From Bacteroidaceae bacterium (GTDB lineage: Bacteria > Bacteroidota > Bacteroidia > Bacteroidales > Bacteroidaceae), in NCBI GenBank assembly GCA_017522915.1, contig JAFWXX010000003.1, positions 1 through 45,753 on the forward strand: a DNA stretch of 45,753 nucleotides, read 5' to 3'. The notes under the pieces are model-generated. The model did not search any database. It was not told where the DNA came from and saw only the letters and a program-made list of their open reading frames with translations. This document shows, piece after piece, positions 31,274 through 39,199 of the stretch (its first letter is position 1; each line of letters starts with the position of its first letter). Made by a program: the position numbers and the translations under genes.

Positions 31274-32076
31274 TACTTGAGTACGTCTTTCAGTCTGTTG
31301 TATTCAATATCGAGCATAATCTCTCCAGCTGCGTATGGAGCTATGTCATATCTGTTGTATATGAATGTTATCTTATCCTTGCCCAGGATAAAGTTATTCG
31401 AGATGTAGAAATCATTTATGAGGTATCCGCGTACAACAACCTCTGTTACGGGTTCAACCTTGAAGTGGTTGGCCAGTTCCACAACAAGTTCCTGTGTAAC
31501 ACGTGTCTCCCAGTCGTTCTTGAATATCTCCTGCAACACAACCTCCTTGCCTGTGGATGTATCGAAGTTAAGAGCTGTATAATAGCTGTTAGGGTGTGCC
31601 CCACCGGTATATACCTCGTTGAATATTACGTAGTTCAATATCCCTTTGTAGCCGGTTTCCACTTCGCAGCTCATGTTGTAGTAGTTGTTGAACCACGGAG
31701 CATCGCTTCGGCTGTTTATATAGTCCGGCTTCATCTCCATGTATTCATTCTTGCAGTTGGCTATGAACTCAATGCATGCACCCTTGATGTCGCTGCTGTC
31801 GCTCTCGAACAGCGTGTAGGCAATAGCCTGGTTGATATTGTCCGTAGCCTCTTTCTCTTTCGCCTTTATTGTAGAAAGGGATATGTCAATAGTGAGAGCC
31901 GGTGATTCCGCTCCATTCTCATCGAGCTTCATAACCTCATGAATCTCCAATGGGGTAATTTCTACGCCTTCTTCAACAGCTGTGTCTTCATTTGAAGTTC
32001 CTCTCCTATCTGCATTGCCGCAGGCAAAAAAACTAATCAAGACTAAAGAATATATAAACGCTGCGTACTTTTTCAT
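31273..32076 (-). CDS. DUF3298-like (RsiV-type) lipoprotein
   Basis: The 267-residue protein starts with a lipoprotein signal (MKKYAAFIYSLVLISFFACG; Cys19). The mature domain includes NYYNMSCEVETGYKGILNYV, then YTGGAHPNSYYTALNFD and the C-terminal IYNRYDIAPYAAGEIMLDIE. These are characteristic of the DUF4163/DUF3298 pair found in RsiV and many Bacteroidota lipoproteins, where the domain is known to bind lysozyme in Bacillus RsiV. No sigma factor gene is next to it, so an anti-sigma role is not supported. It leads an operon with rsmG. Confidence 0.8.
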   Translation of the reverse strand: MKKYAAFIYSLVLISFFACGNADRRGTSNEDTAVEEGVEITPLEIHEVMKLDENGAESPALTIDISLSTIKAKEKEATDNINQAIAYTLFESDSSDIKGACIEFIANCKNEYMEMKPDYINSRSDAPWFNNYYNMSCEVETGYKGILNYVIFNEVYTGGAHPNSYYTALNFDTSTGKEVVLQEIFKNDWETRVTQELVVELANHFKVEPVTEVVVRGYLINDFYISNNFILGKDKITFIYNRYDIAPYAAGEIMLDIEYNRLKDVLK

Positions 32077-32107
32077 CTCTGTTTTGTTTATAAGTTAACC
32101 GGATAAC

Positions 32108-32139
32108 CAAAGGTAGTGCATTTGCCAATAAAGAGCAAG
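32108..32139 (-). promoter_or_regulatory. Promoter of the DUF3298–rsmG–hydrolase operon
   Basis: On the minus strand the -7 element TACCTTTG (32115-32108) is a full match. A TTTG-like CTTG (32139-32136) lies 20 nt upstream. The start would be about 25 nt upstream of the lipoprotein ATG. Confidence 0.65.
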
Positions 32140-32211
32140 AAAGAGAAGCTGTTTTTGATGCCGGCAGAAAAAACAGGCCTCATGAGCACCTTCAGAAAGT
32201 TCTGGCTGCGA

Positions 32212-32219
32212 TACTTTTG
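32212..32219 (+). promoter_or_regulatory. -7 element for the ytxH-like operon
   Basis: TACTTTTG matches TAnnTTTG, 38 nt upstream of the first ATG of the small three-gene operon. The -33 region is poor. Confidence 0.5.
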
Positions 32220-32257
32220 GAGGAATCCGTCTTGTCATACATTTAAATTGCTGTATT

Positions 32258-32470
32258 ATGAAAATGTGTCATTTATTTGCCTTTGCAGGAGGTGTGTTGG
32301 CCGGTGGAGCCATTGCTCTTATGTTTGCCCCCAAAAAGGGAGAAGAGCTTAGGAGAGATCTCAAGAACAAGTTGTACGACATGAAAAGGGAGATCGACGA
32401 GACTCTTGTAAGGTGCAAGGACGGTCACTGCCGTGCCGAAGAGAAAGTCGATATAACAATCAAGGAGTAG
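32258..32470 (+). CDS. YtxH-like small membrane protein
   Basis: The 70-residue protein has one N-terminal hydrophobic helix (LFAFAGGVLAGGAIALMFAP) and the motif FAPKKGEELRRDLKNK, which defines the YtxH/gas-vesicle-GvpP-like family. The remainder is a charged helix with two Cys in VRCKDGHCRAE. In other bacteria such proteins are linked to general stress, but no mechanism is established. It is followed after 3 nt by the YqjE/holin-like gene, so the two are co-translated. The small size is normal. Confidence 0.8.
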   Translation: MKMCHLFAFAGGVLAGGAIALMFAPKKGEELRRDLKNKLYDMKREIDETLVRCKDGHCRAEEKVDITIKE

Positions 32471-32473
32471 TAT

Positions 32474-32833
32474 ATGGGTATTGGAGAGAATTTCGAGAAC
32501 CTCTCAAAGGATGTACAGGAGTTTGTGAAAAGGAGTATTGAAAGCTACAGGCTGCAGCTTGTGGAAAGCATGTCGTTGCTTTTCGGGGATATGGTGTGCG
32601 GTTTTGTGGTTTTCATGCTCCTCTTCATAGCATTGCTCTTTTTCCTTGTGGCATTGGTGTTTGTGCTTGCACCTTTCATTGGGCTGCCGGCATCGTTGTT
32701 TGCCGCCTTTTTCTTTCTTGTATCGTTGGCCTTGCTAGTGTATGCGATGCGCGTGCCGTTGTTTGTTAATGGCATGGTAAAGCGGTTTATGGCAATGTTC
32801 TACAGAAGAGTTGAAGAAGATGAAGATGTATAG
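32474..32833 (+). CDS. Phage-holin-superfamily (YqjE-like) membrane protein
   Basis: The 119-residue product has an N-terminal amphipathic part (residues 1-40) and two long hydrophobic helices (about 41-70 and 74-96) separated by a short GLPAS turn. It ends with an acidic tail, VEEDEDV. This is the plan of the Phage_holin_3_6/YqjE family, which is common in non-phage settings next to small YtxH- or DUF883-type genes. No endolysin or other phage gene is nearby, so a lysis role is unlikely. Confidence 0.72.
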   Translation: MGIGENFENLSKDVQEFVKRSIESYRLQLVESMSLLFGDMVCGFVVFMLLFIALLFFLVALVFVLAPFIGLPASLFAAFFFLVSLALLVYAMRVPLFVNGMVKRFMAMFYRRVEEDEDV

Positions 32834-33032
32834 CAAAATAACTACACTGAAAGCGTTGAGGCTGGCACGCAAGGAGAATGACAAGGCCTGTAGAGATGCA
32901 TATAAAAGAGCTTTGGCAAGGGGCTCGGCACTTGCCGACACTCTCTCGCCAAAGCGTATTCTAAATGAAATGACAGGCTTCGTCTCACCGTTGACTAAGA
33001 TATGCAGCCTCTTCAAGAACTGCTTCCTATAA
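32820..33032 (+). CDS. Small basic protein, third gene of the YtxH/YqjE operon
   Basis: The roughly 70-residue product is basic and helical (LKALRLARKENDKACRDAYKRA) with no signal peptide and no full membrane helix; the C-terminal half is moderately hydrophobic. I recognise no family with certainty. Its place after a YqjE-like gene recalls E. coli yqjK, but sequence similarity was not tested. ATG at 32820 (overlap of 14 nt with the previous gene) and at 32826 (8 nt) are both possible. Its stop overlaps that of the opposing aldehyde dehydrogenase gene by 6 nt. Confidence 0.65.
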   Translation: MKMYSKITTLKALRLARKENDKACRDAYKRALARGSALADTLSPKRILNEMTGFVSPLTKICSLFKNCFL

Positions 33033-34406
33033 CAGTCGCTTTACAAGCCCGAACATCCTGTACGGCATGTAACGGAACGGAAGATCGAGCAGGGTAGTGG
33101 TGGTTACCACGGACCTCTTGTGCGAGAACGCATCGAAGCTCAGCCTGCCATGATAGTGTCCCATGCCCGAATTTCCTACGCCACCGAACGGAATGTTCTC
33201 GTTGGCTATATGCATTATTGTGTCATTTATGCATGAGCCTCCGGCCGAAGTGAGTCTTACAATCTCCTTGCCGTTTCCGGTCTTGCCGAAATAGTAGAGA
33301 GCTAGAGGCTTTTCCCTTTCGCGGATGAATTTCAGGACCTCTTCTCTGTTGTCGAAAGGAATCATCGGCAATATGGGGCCGAAAATCTCCTCCTGCATGA
33401 CGTTGGCATTCTCTGCAACATCGGCAAGCAGTGTAGGGGCAATGTATCTCTCTTCTGCGTCATACTCTCCGCCAAGTACGATACGGCCTTCTTTGAGATA
33501 GCCGCTCACTCTCCGGAATGCCTTGTCGTTGACTATGCGCACATAATGTCGGCTCGCCTTGATGTTCTCGCCATGCAGCCTCTTGAGAGCTTTGGCGAAG
33601 GCTTTGATGAACTCTTCCTGCCTGCAGCTGTGTATGAGCAGGTAGTCGGGAGCGATGCAGGTCTGTCCGGCATTCAGTGTCTTGCCCCATGCTATACGGC
33701 GTGCTGCAATCTCTATGTCCGCATCGGCATCTACTATACAGGGGCTTTTCCCTCCCAGCTCAAGTACTACTGGTGTGAGGTTCTTTGATGCGGCAGCCAT
33801 GACCTTTCGTCCGAGTGCCGGGCTTCCGGTGAAGAATATCATGTCGAACCGTTCTTCGAGAAGCGCACTGTTGACTTCACGGTTGCCTTGCACTACGGCA
33901 ATATACTCCTTGTTGAATGTAGCTGCAATCATTTCTCCTATTACACGCGAAACCTCAGGTACATAAGGCGATGGCTTAAGGATAGCAGTGCATCCTGCCG
34001 ATATTGCTCCCACCAGAGGATTCAGCAACAGCTGTACAGGGTAGTTCCAAGGGGAGATAATAAGCGTGTTGCCGAGGGGCTCGCTTACAACACGGCTGCA
34101 TGACGGCATCATCTTCAGCGGTGTCGATACACGGCGGCTCCTCATCCATCCTCGCAAGTGCGACAAGTGGTTCCTTATCTCTCCTGCGACAATGCTCAGT
34201 TCGGTCATGATAGCCTCCTCGTACGATTTGTGGAGGTCGTTCCACAATGCATCGCATAGAGGCTTCTCCCATTCCTTGAGTGCTTTCTGCAGTTTCTTGA
34301 GCTGCTCCTTGCGAAACTTGCGCTCAAGAGTGGCATTGCTCGCAAAGAATGTACGCTGGGCTGCTATAATTTCCTTTATCTCTGTTATTGGAGTATTTGT
34401 TGTCAT
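33027..34406 (-). CDS. NAD(P)-dependent aldehyde dehydrogenase (ALDH3-like)
   Basis: This enzyme oxidises aldehydes to carboxylic acids. The 459-residue product has the catalytic Glu216 in LELGGKSP and the nucleophile Cys250 in NAGQTCIAPDY. It also has the PWNYP block (about 119-123) and the late EEIFGPILP motif. Its short length and hydrophobic C-terminus (LPFRYMPYRMFGLVKRLL) fit the class-3, fatty-aldehyde-type branch, where the tail can bind membranes. It follows the SDR gene by 6 nt, suggesting that alcohol-to-aldehyde-to-acid steps are coupled. Confidence 0.92.
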   Translation of the reverse strand: MTTNTPITEIKEIIAAQRTFFASNATLERKFRKEQLKKLQKALKEWEKPLCDALWNDLHKSYEEAIMTELSIVAGEIRNHLSHLRGWMRSRRVSTPLKMMPSCSRVVSEPLGNTLIISPWNYPVQLLLNPLVGAISAGCTAILKPSPYVPEVSRVIGEMIAATFNKEYIAVVQGNREVNSALLEERFDMIFFTGSPALGRKVMAAASKNLTPVVLELGGKSPCIVDADADIEIAARRIAWGKTLNAGQTCIAPDYLLIHSCRQEEFIKAFAKALKRLHGENIKASRHYVRIVNDKAFRRVSGYLKEGRIVLGGEYDAEERYIAPTLLADVAENANVMQEEIFGPILPMIPFDNREEVLKFIREREKPLALYYFGKTGNGKEIVRLTSAGGSCINDTIMHIANENIPFGGVGNSGMGHYHGRLSFDAFSHKRSVVTTTTLLDLPFRYMPYRMFGLVKRLL

Positions 34407-34412
34407 AATAAA

Positions 34413-35231
34413 TTACTTTGTCTTCTGACGGCCTGTAAAGTGGTCCATTGCGTGGAATATGCCTACAACTTCGCCAAAAATATAATCAAATATCGAGGTC
34501 GGCAACAGAGCCTGACAGAATCTTATGAAGTGGTATCCGAAAGGTATTCCCTTGAAGTTCCGGTTCTTTTCTATGCTCTTGATTATTTTCTTCGCTGTCG
34601 GCTCCGGTTTCAGTATCGGGAATAAGCGCGATTCTACGCCGTCGAACATGCCGGTATTGATGAAGTAGGGAGCAATGGTCGTGAAACGTACCTTGCTCTT
34701 CATCTGCTTCAATTCGATGCGTACACTGTCGCTCCAGCCTATTACAGCCCATTTGCTGGCTACATATACCGACATGCGAGGATTGGCTATCATGCCCGCG
34801 GCCGATGCTATGTTGCATATATGGCCGTGGTTGCGTTCTATCATGCCCAGCAGGAACTGCTGCGCTACAACCATTGGGGCTGTAGAGTTTATCTTCATTG
34901 TACGTTCTATATCCTCTATTTTCTGCTTGTCGAAGGTCGCATTGTTGGCAACAATACCGGCGCAGTTGATGATAATGTCTATCTCTCCGCACTCTTTTCG
35001 GGTTGCCGTTGCCACATCAACGACCTGCTTGCTGTCCGAAACATCAACCTTGTATCCTTTTACATTGCCCAGTTGCTTGAACTCTTTGACCGTTGCGGCG
35101 ATATTCTCCTCATTGATATCCCAGATGACAAGCGTACGTGCTCCTTTCTCAAGCGATATGCGGCCCATTATGCGTCCTATGCCCGATGCGCCGCCTGTTA
35201 TGAGAACATTGTTCCCTTTAATCTTAGTCAT
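34413..35231 (-). CDS. Short-chain dehydrogenase/reductase (SDR)
   Basis: The 272-residue protein is a classical SDR: TGGASGIGR (cofactor loop, residues 12-20), NCAG (89-92), Ser143 in NIASAAG, and Tyr156-x3-Lys160 in VYVASK. The Asp at WDIN following the second strand suggests preference for NAD(H). The extended C-terminus (LLPTSIFDYIFGEVVGIFHAMDHFTG) resembles membrane-bound SDR16C/retinol-dehydrogenase-like enzymes acting on long-chain alcohols. It is the first gene of a two-gene operon with the aldehyde dehydrogenase. Substrate is unknown. Confidence 0.88.
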   Translation of the reverse strand: MTKIKGNNVLITGGASGIGRIMGRISLEKGARTLVIWDINEENIAATVKEFKQLGNVKGYKVDVSDSKQVVDVATATRKECGEIDIIINCAGIVANNATFDKQKIEDIERTMKINSTAPMVVAQQFLLGMIERNHGHICNIASAAGMIANPRMSVYVASKWAVIGWSDSVRIELKQMKSKVRFTTIAPYFINTGMFDGVESRLFPILKPEPTAKKIIKSIEKNRNFKGIPFGYHFIRFCQALLPTSIFDYIFGEVVGIFHAMDHFTGRQKTK

Positions 35232-35259
35232 ATTATATTTTTTTGTACATAAAGTTGTA

Positions 35260-35267
35260 CAAAGGTA
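35260..35267 (-). promoter_or_regulatory. -7 element of the SDR–aldehyde dehydrogenase operon
   Basis: On the minus strand this reads TACCTTTG, identical to the -7 boxes at 32108-32115 and 39132-39139. It is 28 nt upstream of the SDR start codon. The -33 element is weak. Confidence 0.6.
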
Positions 35268-35324
35268 GTGAAAAATGGATAAAAACAGTCGGCGGAAATC
35301 TCCGTTTTGTATATTTTAACCTGA

Positions 35325-35483
35325 GTTCGATATAAAATTTTCGCTATAAATTGGTGTGTTTGTATAGTGTTTGTCATCTCGAACGTATGTGAGAGATCTC
35401 TTTTTTGCAATGTTTTTGAGATTTCTCGTCGCTATGCTCCATCGAAATGACAGGTTCGCAATTTGAACGAGTTTATATCGAAC
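35325..35483. repeat. Nested inverted-repeat element (REP/MITE-like)
   Basis: The outer arms GTTCGATATAAA (35325-35336) and TTTATATCGAAC (35472-35483) are perfect 12-nt inverted repeats. Inside lies an 81-bp imperfect palindrome that starts TGTCATCTCGAACG (35372) and ends CATCGAAATGACA (35452), with inner arms GAGAGATCTC and GAGATTTCTCG. Palindromes with TGTCAT..TCGA ends and GAGA-TTTCTC cores are widespread dispersed repeats in Bacteroidota genomes. No coding capacity or transposase is present. It fills most of the 313-bp gap between the SDR and MscS genes (35232-35544), where nothing else but the SDR -7 box is evident. Confidence 0.75.
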
Positions 35484-35544
35484 CGACGTTATTTTAATGA
35501 AAACAGGAGATAATGCACGCCTTTTGTCTTTTATGTGCAGGAGT

Positions 35545-36873
35545 CTATTTGAATGTCTTGTACGGTATGCCGTCTATGCGTTCTATCGGGTACTGTCCCT
35601 CAAGAAGTCCGCTTATAACGGTGTCACGTGCTCCTGCACTCTGGAAAGGGTAGAGCTCGAACTGCGGCATGACCGATGCGAAGTGTTCCATTATCTCGGC
35701 CTGTATGCTTTCGTATATGCTCCAGTCGGTGTCGGCAGTGAAGCAGTAGAACTGTATCGGCAGTCCGGTCTCATTGGGTTCAAGTGTTCGCACCATAATA
35801 AGCATGTCTTTTCTTATCATAGGGTGACGGTGGAGGTACATGTCGGCATATGCGCGGAAGAGCCCGGCATTGGTGTCTATACTTCCGTTTGCAAGGCCTT
35901 CGGGGTTGGCTGTGTTCCTCGCAATGCCATGAATCTGCTGTTCAATCTTCTTGTTGATATAGTCGGCCAGCTCCCGGTCAAGTTTTTTCAGTCGTCTTAG
36001 CATTCCGTCGCTGCAAGGTTTAATGTTGTCGAGCTTAAGGGTATATCCTCTTGCAATCCTGCGTCCACCGCTTTCGCTCATTCCGCGCCAGTTGATGAAA
36101 CTGTTGTTTATAAGCGAGTATGGCGGAATCGTGGCAATGGTGTTGTCCCAGTTGCGTACCTTTACTATGGTGAGCGAGATATCGAATACGTTCCCGTTGA
36201 TGCTTGTTCCAGGTATCTCTATCCAGTCTCCGAGCCGCACCATATCGTTCTCAAGCAGCAGGAAGCCGCCGACAAATCCCATTATGCTGTCCTTGGCAAC
36301 AAGCATAAGCACAGCAGCAAATGCTCCGAGACCTCCTATAAGGTATAGCGGCGACTTGTTGGTAAGTATTGATATTATCACTATGACAGCAATGAGATAA
36401 ACGGCAATTTTGCTTATTTGTATAAACCCTTTTATAGGTCTGTCGTGGTATTTGCTGTTGCTGAACGCCGATTCGCCAACTGCATTAAGAACAGCATTCA
36501 ATGCCATTACGACCGCAATAGTGAACCATAGCCAAACAACGCGTTCCAAGTAACCGAAAAGGAATGTACCTTCGGCAACAATTAAAGGCAGCATGGCATT
36601 GATGATAACAGGCGGCACTATATACACCTGTTTCCGAAGCCTGTGCGAGTCGAGCATTTTGGTGAGGAATGCATATTTCCTATGCTTTACTATTCGGCGT
36701 ATTACAAACAGCAGGCTCCTGTAGATAATTTCTGCAAGAATAAATGTGAATATTACCACAATACCGCACATTATGGCTGTGTCGAACCTATCAACAGTCT
36801 GTTGCTCCAGTCCCAGATACAAGAGGAACTCTTCGGTCTTGTCGAAGAGATATCCCGTAATCTCCTTTTTCAT
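35545..36873 (-). CDS. Mechanosensitive channel, MscS family (YbdG-like)
   Basis: The 442-residue inner-membrane protein has about five hydrophobic segments in its first 200 residues. The pore-type helix GGLGAFAAVLMLVAKDSIMGFVGGFLLLEND is followed by the beta domain VRLGDWIEIPGTSINGNVFDISLTIVKVRNWDNTIATIP. The block NWRGMSESGGRRIARG is characteristic of YbdG-type MscS proteins, which have low-conductance osmotic responses. ATG at 36873 is preferred; a TTG at 36894 in the same frame adds seven residues. It lies downstream of the prolyl oligopeptidase gene but is separated from it by a terminator. Confidence 0.9.
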   Translation of the reverse strand: MKKEITGYLFDKTEEFLLYLGLEQQTVDRFDTAIMCGIVVIFTFILAEIIYRSLLFVIRRIVKHRKYAFLTKMLDSHRLRKQVYIVPPVIINAMLPLIVAEGTFLFGYLERVVWLWFTIAVVMALNAVLNAVGESAFSNSKYHDRPIKGFIQISKIAVYLIAVIVIISILTNKSPLYLIGGLGAFAAVLMLVAKDSIMGFVGGFLLLENDMVRLGDWIEIPGTSINGNVFDISLTIVKVRNWDNTIATIPPYSLINNSFINWRGMSESGGRRIARGYTLKLDNIKPCSDGMLRRLKKLDRELADYINKKIEQQIHGIARNTANPEGLANGSIDTNAGLFRAYADMYLHRHPMIRKDMLIMVRTLEPNETGLPIQFYCFTADTDWSIYESIQAEIMEHFASVMPQFELYPFQSAGARDTVISGLLEGQYPIERIDGIPYKTFK

Positions 36874-36933
36874 TCTTTTTTTAGCATAGAACAAAGAAAG
36901 GGGCCTTTTTGCTTTACTCTCCGGGGTAAAAGA

Positions 36934-36959
36934 AAAGCGGCCGTTACTGTGGCCGCTTT
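36934..36959 (-). terminator. Terminator after the prolyl oligopeptidase gene
   Basis: AAAGCGGCC (36934-36942) and GGCCGCTTT (36951-36959) form a 9-bp stem with an 8-nt loop. On the minus strand it is followed by TCTTTTACC, a T-rich tract. A perfect 12-bp palindrome TCGGATATCCGA (36961-36972) sits between it and the stop codon. Confidence 0.8.
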
Positions 36960-36977
36960 GTCGGATATCCGATAAAT

Positions 36978-39098
36978 CTATTCAAGTTCCATTCCCAGAT
37001 TATGCATTATGAATGCATATATGTCGGTCTGTTCCTCGATAACCTTTGCAATTGGCTTTCCGCTTCCATGTCCGGCCTTGCTGTCGATGCGTATGAGCTT
37101 TGGAGCATCACCGGTGTCGCTTGCCTGCAGCGTAGCGGCATATTTGAACGAGTGTGCAGGCACCACACGGTCGTCGTGGTCGCCGGTAGTGACCAATATG
37201 GCCGGGTATCTTGTGCCGTCGTTCTTTATCGTATGCAAAGGAGAGTATCCTAAGAGATACTTGAACATCTCTTCGCTGTCGTCGCTGCGGCCATAATCGC
37301 TTGCCCAGTTCCAGCCTATGGTGAAGGTGTGGTAGCGTAGCATGTCCATAACTCCGACTTCCGGAACTGCAACCCCGAAGAGGTCGGGACGCTGGTTGAC
37401 TACTGCGCCCACAAGAAGTCCGCCGTTCGAGCCGCCGTTGATTGCAATGAGCTCCGGTGAAGTATATCCCTCCTTGATCAGGTACTCTGCTGCTGCTATG
37501 AAGTCGTCGAACACATTCTGCTTCTGCATCTTTGTTCCTGCCTTGTGCCATTTCTCTCCGAACTCGCCGCCTCCTCTCAGGTTGGCAACCACATAGATAC
37601 CTCCACTCTGTATGAAAGGAATCCTCATTGCGCTGAATCCCGGTGTCAGGCTTATGTTGAATCCGCCGTATCCGTACAGGAATACCGGGTTCTTTCCGTT
37701 CTTCTCTATTCCTTTACGGTGAGTCACGAACATGTTTACCATTGTGCCGTCCTTGCTGGGGTATGTGAGCTGTTCGGTAACATACTCCTCAGGAACGAAA
37801 TCCACCTTCGGGGTAAATACAAGTTCCGACTTGTCGCTGTCGAGATCGTACTTGTATATGGCTCCGGGGAAGGTGTATGATGTGAATGCATAGAATACCT
37901 CCTTGTGCTCCTTGTCGGCACTGAAGCCTGCAGAACCTACTGTAGGCAATGCAATTTCGCGCAGGCGGTTGCCGTCACGGTCGTAAAGGTATGCATGGTG
38001 CGCTATGTTCTCCATGTAGGTGACAATCATCCTGTCATGCGCGAATGATACGCTTTCGAGCAGATTCTTCCCCTCCGGAATAATCTCCTTGTGCATGCCC
38101 TCCTTAAGGTTGTCGATTTCGAATGCAAGAAGCTTGTAGTTCGGTGCATCTTCGTTGGTGAGCATATAGATGCGTTTCTCGTCGCTGTCTATTACGAAGT
38201 TGTTCTTTGCCATATCGCTTGCAATGCAGACATATTCGGGCTTGACGGCGTTCAGGTCCTTTACATATATGGCATTGCCCTCGCCGTCGCTTTCATAAAG
38301 GCATAGGAAACGCTCGTCGTCTGTAATGGTTACTGAGTAGAAACGCAACGGGTGCTCCGGGTTCATGTACTCCAGACGGTCCTCGCTTTGTGGCGTTCCT
38401 ATCTTATGGTAATAGACTTTCTGGAACTCGTTCTTTGCCGAGAGTCCCTTGCCGTCGGCAGGGGCATCGTATGCACTGTAGTAGAAGCCGTCTCCGCACC
38501 ATGTCGCATCGGTGAACTTCGCCCACATGATGTGGTCGTCGAGAACCTTGCGCGAAGCCACGTCCATTACATATATCTCGTTCCAGTCGCTTCCGCTGCG
38601 TGATATCACGTATGCAAGATACTTGCCGTCCTTGCTGAACGATATTCTGCTGAGAGCGACAGTGCCGTCATCACTCAGACTGTTGGGGTCGAGGAGTACC
38701 TTTGCCTCTCCGCTGAGATCATCGGTCTCATATAGCACGCTCTGGTTCTGCAGACCGTCGTTCCTGAAGAAGTAGTACTTGCCTTTCCTGAATGACGGTA
38801 TGCCCATCTTTTCGTAATTGACAAGGCCGGTGAGCTTCTCCTTCAAAGCTTCGCGGAACGGTATCTGTGCCAGGTAGCCGTGTGTCACCTTGTTCTGTGC
38901 CTCCACCCATGCCGCTGTCTCTTCGGAGTTGTCGTCCTCAAGCCATCGGTAAGGGTCGGCGACCTCGGTGCCGAAATATACGTCTGTTGTGTCAACTCTC
39001 TTTGTTTCGGGGTACTCTATCTGCTGTCCGTTGTCCGAAAAATAGGCTGCTGCGCCTATGCCCAGGAATAATCCTGCCATAACTATACGTTTTTTCAT
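36978..39098 (-). CDS. Prolyl oligopeptidase family serine peptidase (S9A)
   Basis: Prolyl oligopeptidases cut short peptides after proline. The 706-residue product has a short N-terminal hydrophobic segment (IVMAGLFLGIGAAAYF), suggesting export or membrane anchoring. A seven-bladed propeller domain follows (from DPYRWLEDDNSEETAAWVEAQN to about 430), and then the alpha/beta-hydrolase domain. Catalytic residues are visible: Ser in NGGSNGGLL (about 557), Asp in GDHDDRVVP (about 643) and His in KAGHGSGKP (about 677). ATG at 39098 is preferred over an upstream TTG at 39134, because the latter overlaps the -7 box. Confidence 0.93.
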   Translation of the reverse strand: MKKRIVMAGLFLGIGAAAYFSDNGQQIEYPETKRVDTTDVYFGTEVADPYRWLEDDNSEETAAWVEAQNKVTHGYLAQIPFREALKEKLTGLVNYEKMGIPSFRKGKYYFFRNDGLQNQSVLYETDDLSGEAKVLLDPNSLSDDGTVALSRISFSKDGKYLAYVISRSGSDWNEIYVMDVASRKVLDDHIMWAKFTDATWCGDGFYYSAYDAPADGKGLSAKNEFQKVYYHKIGTPQSEDRLEYMNPEHPLRFYSVTITDDERFLCLYESDGEGNAIYVKDLNAVKPEYVCIASDMAKNNFVIDSDEKRIYMLTNEDAPNYKLLAFEIDNLKEGMHKEIIPEGKNLLESVSFAHDRMIVTYMENIAHHAYLYDRDGNRLREIALPTVGSAGFSADKEHKEVFYAFTSYTFPGAIYKYDLDSDKSELVFTPKVDFVPEEYVTEQLTYPSKDGTMVNMFVTHRKGIEKNGKNPVFLYGYGGFNISLTPGFSAMRIPFIQSGGIYVVANLRGGGEFGEKWHKAGTKMQKQNVFDDFIAAAEYLIKEGYTSPELIAINGGSNGGLLVGAVVNQRPDLFGVAVPEVGVMDMLRYHTFTIGWNWASDYGRSDDSEEMFKYLLGYSPLHTIKNDGTRYPAILVTTGDHDDRVVPAHSFKYAATLQASDTGDAPKLIRIDSKAGHGSGKPIAKVIEEQTDIYAFIMHNLGMELE

Positions 39099-39131
39099 TC
39101 TCTTATAATGGTTCTGTTCATAGTCTTGCTT

Positions 39132-39139
39132 CAAAGGTA
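39132..39139 (-). promoter_or_regulatory. -7 element of the prolyl oligopeptidase gene
   Basis: On the minus strand this reads TACCTTTG, a full match to TAnnTTTG, 33 nt upstream of the preferred ATG at 39098. The intergenic space is shared with the divergent ABC-F promoter. Confidence 0.55.
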
Positions 39140-39161
39140 ATGAAATCTGCCAAAAAATGAG

Positions 39162-39169
39162 TATCTTCG
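39162..39169 (+). promoter_or_regulatory. Possible -7 element of the ABC-F gene
   Basis: TATCTTCG differs from TAnnTTTG at one base and is followed by C. It is 30 nt upstream of the ABC-F ATG, a normal leader length. The -33 element is not clear. Confidence 0.4.
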
Positions 39170-39199
39170 CACCTCAAAACGAAAAAAGCAAGTTCATAT

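Noticed and set aside
32474-32833. Phage holin as evidence for a prophage
   Set aside because: No endolysin, structural, integrase or repressor gene is nearby, and YqjE-like proteins of this superfamily are common chromosomal membrane proteins.
35228-35410. 60-codon minus-strand frame in the gap upstream of the SDR gene
   Set aside because: It runs through the SDR -7 box and into the palindromic element, with no family similarity or leader; most likely non-coding.
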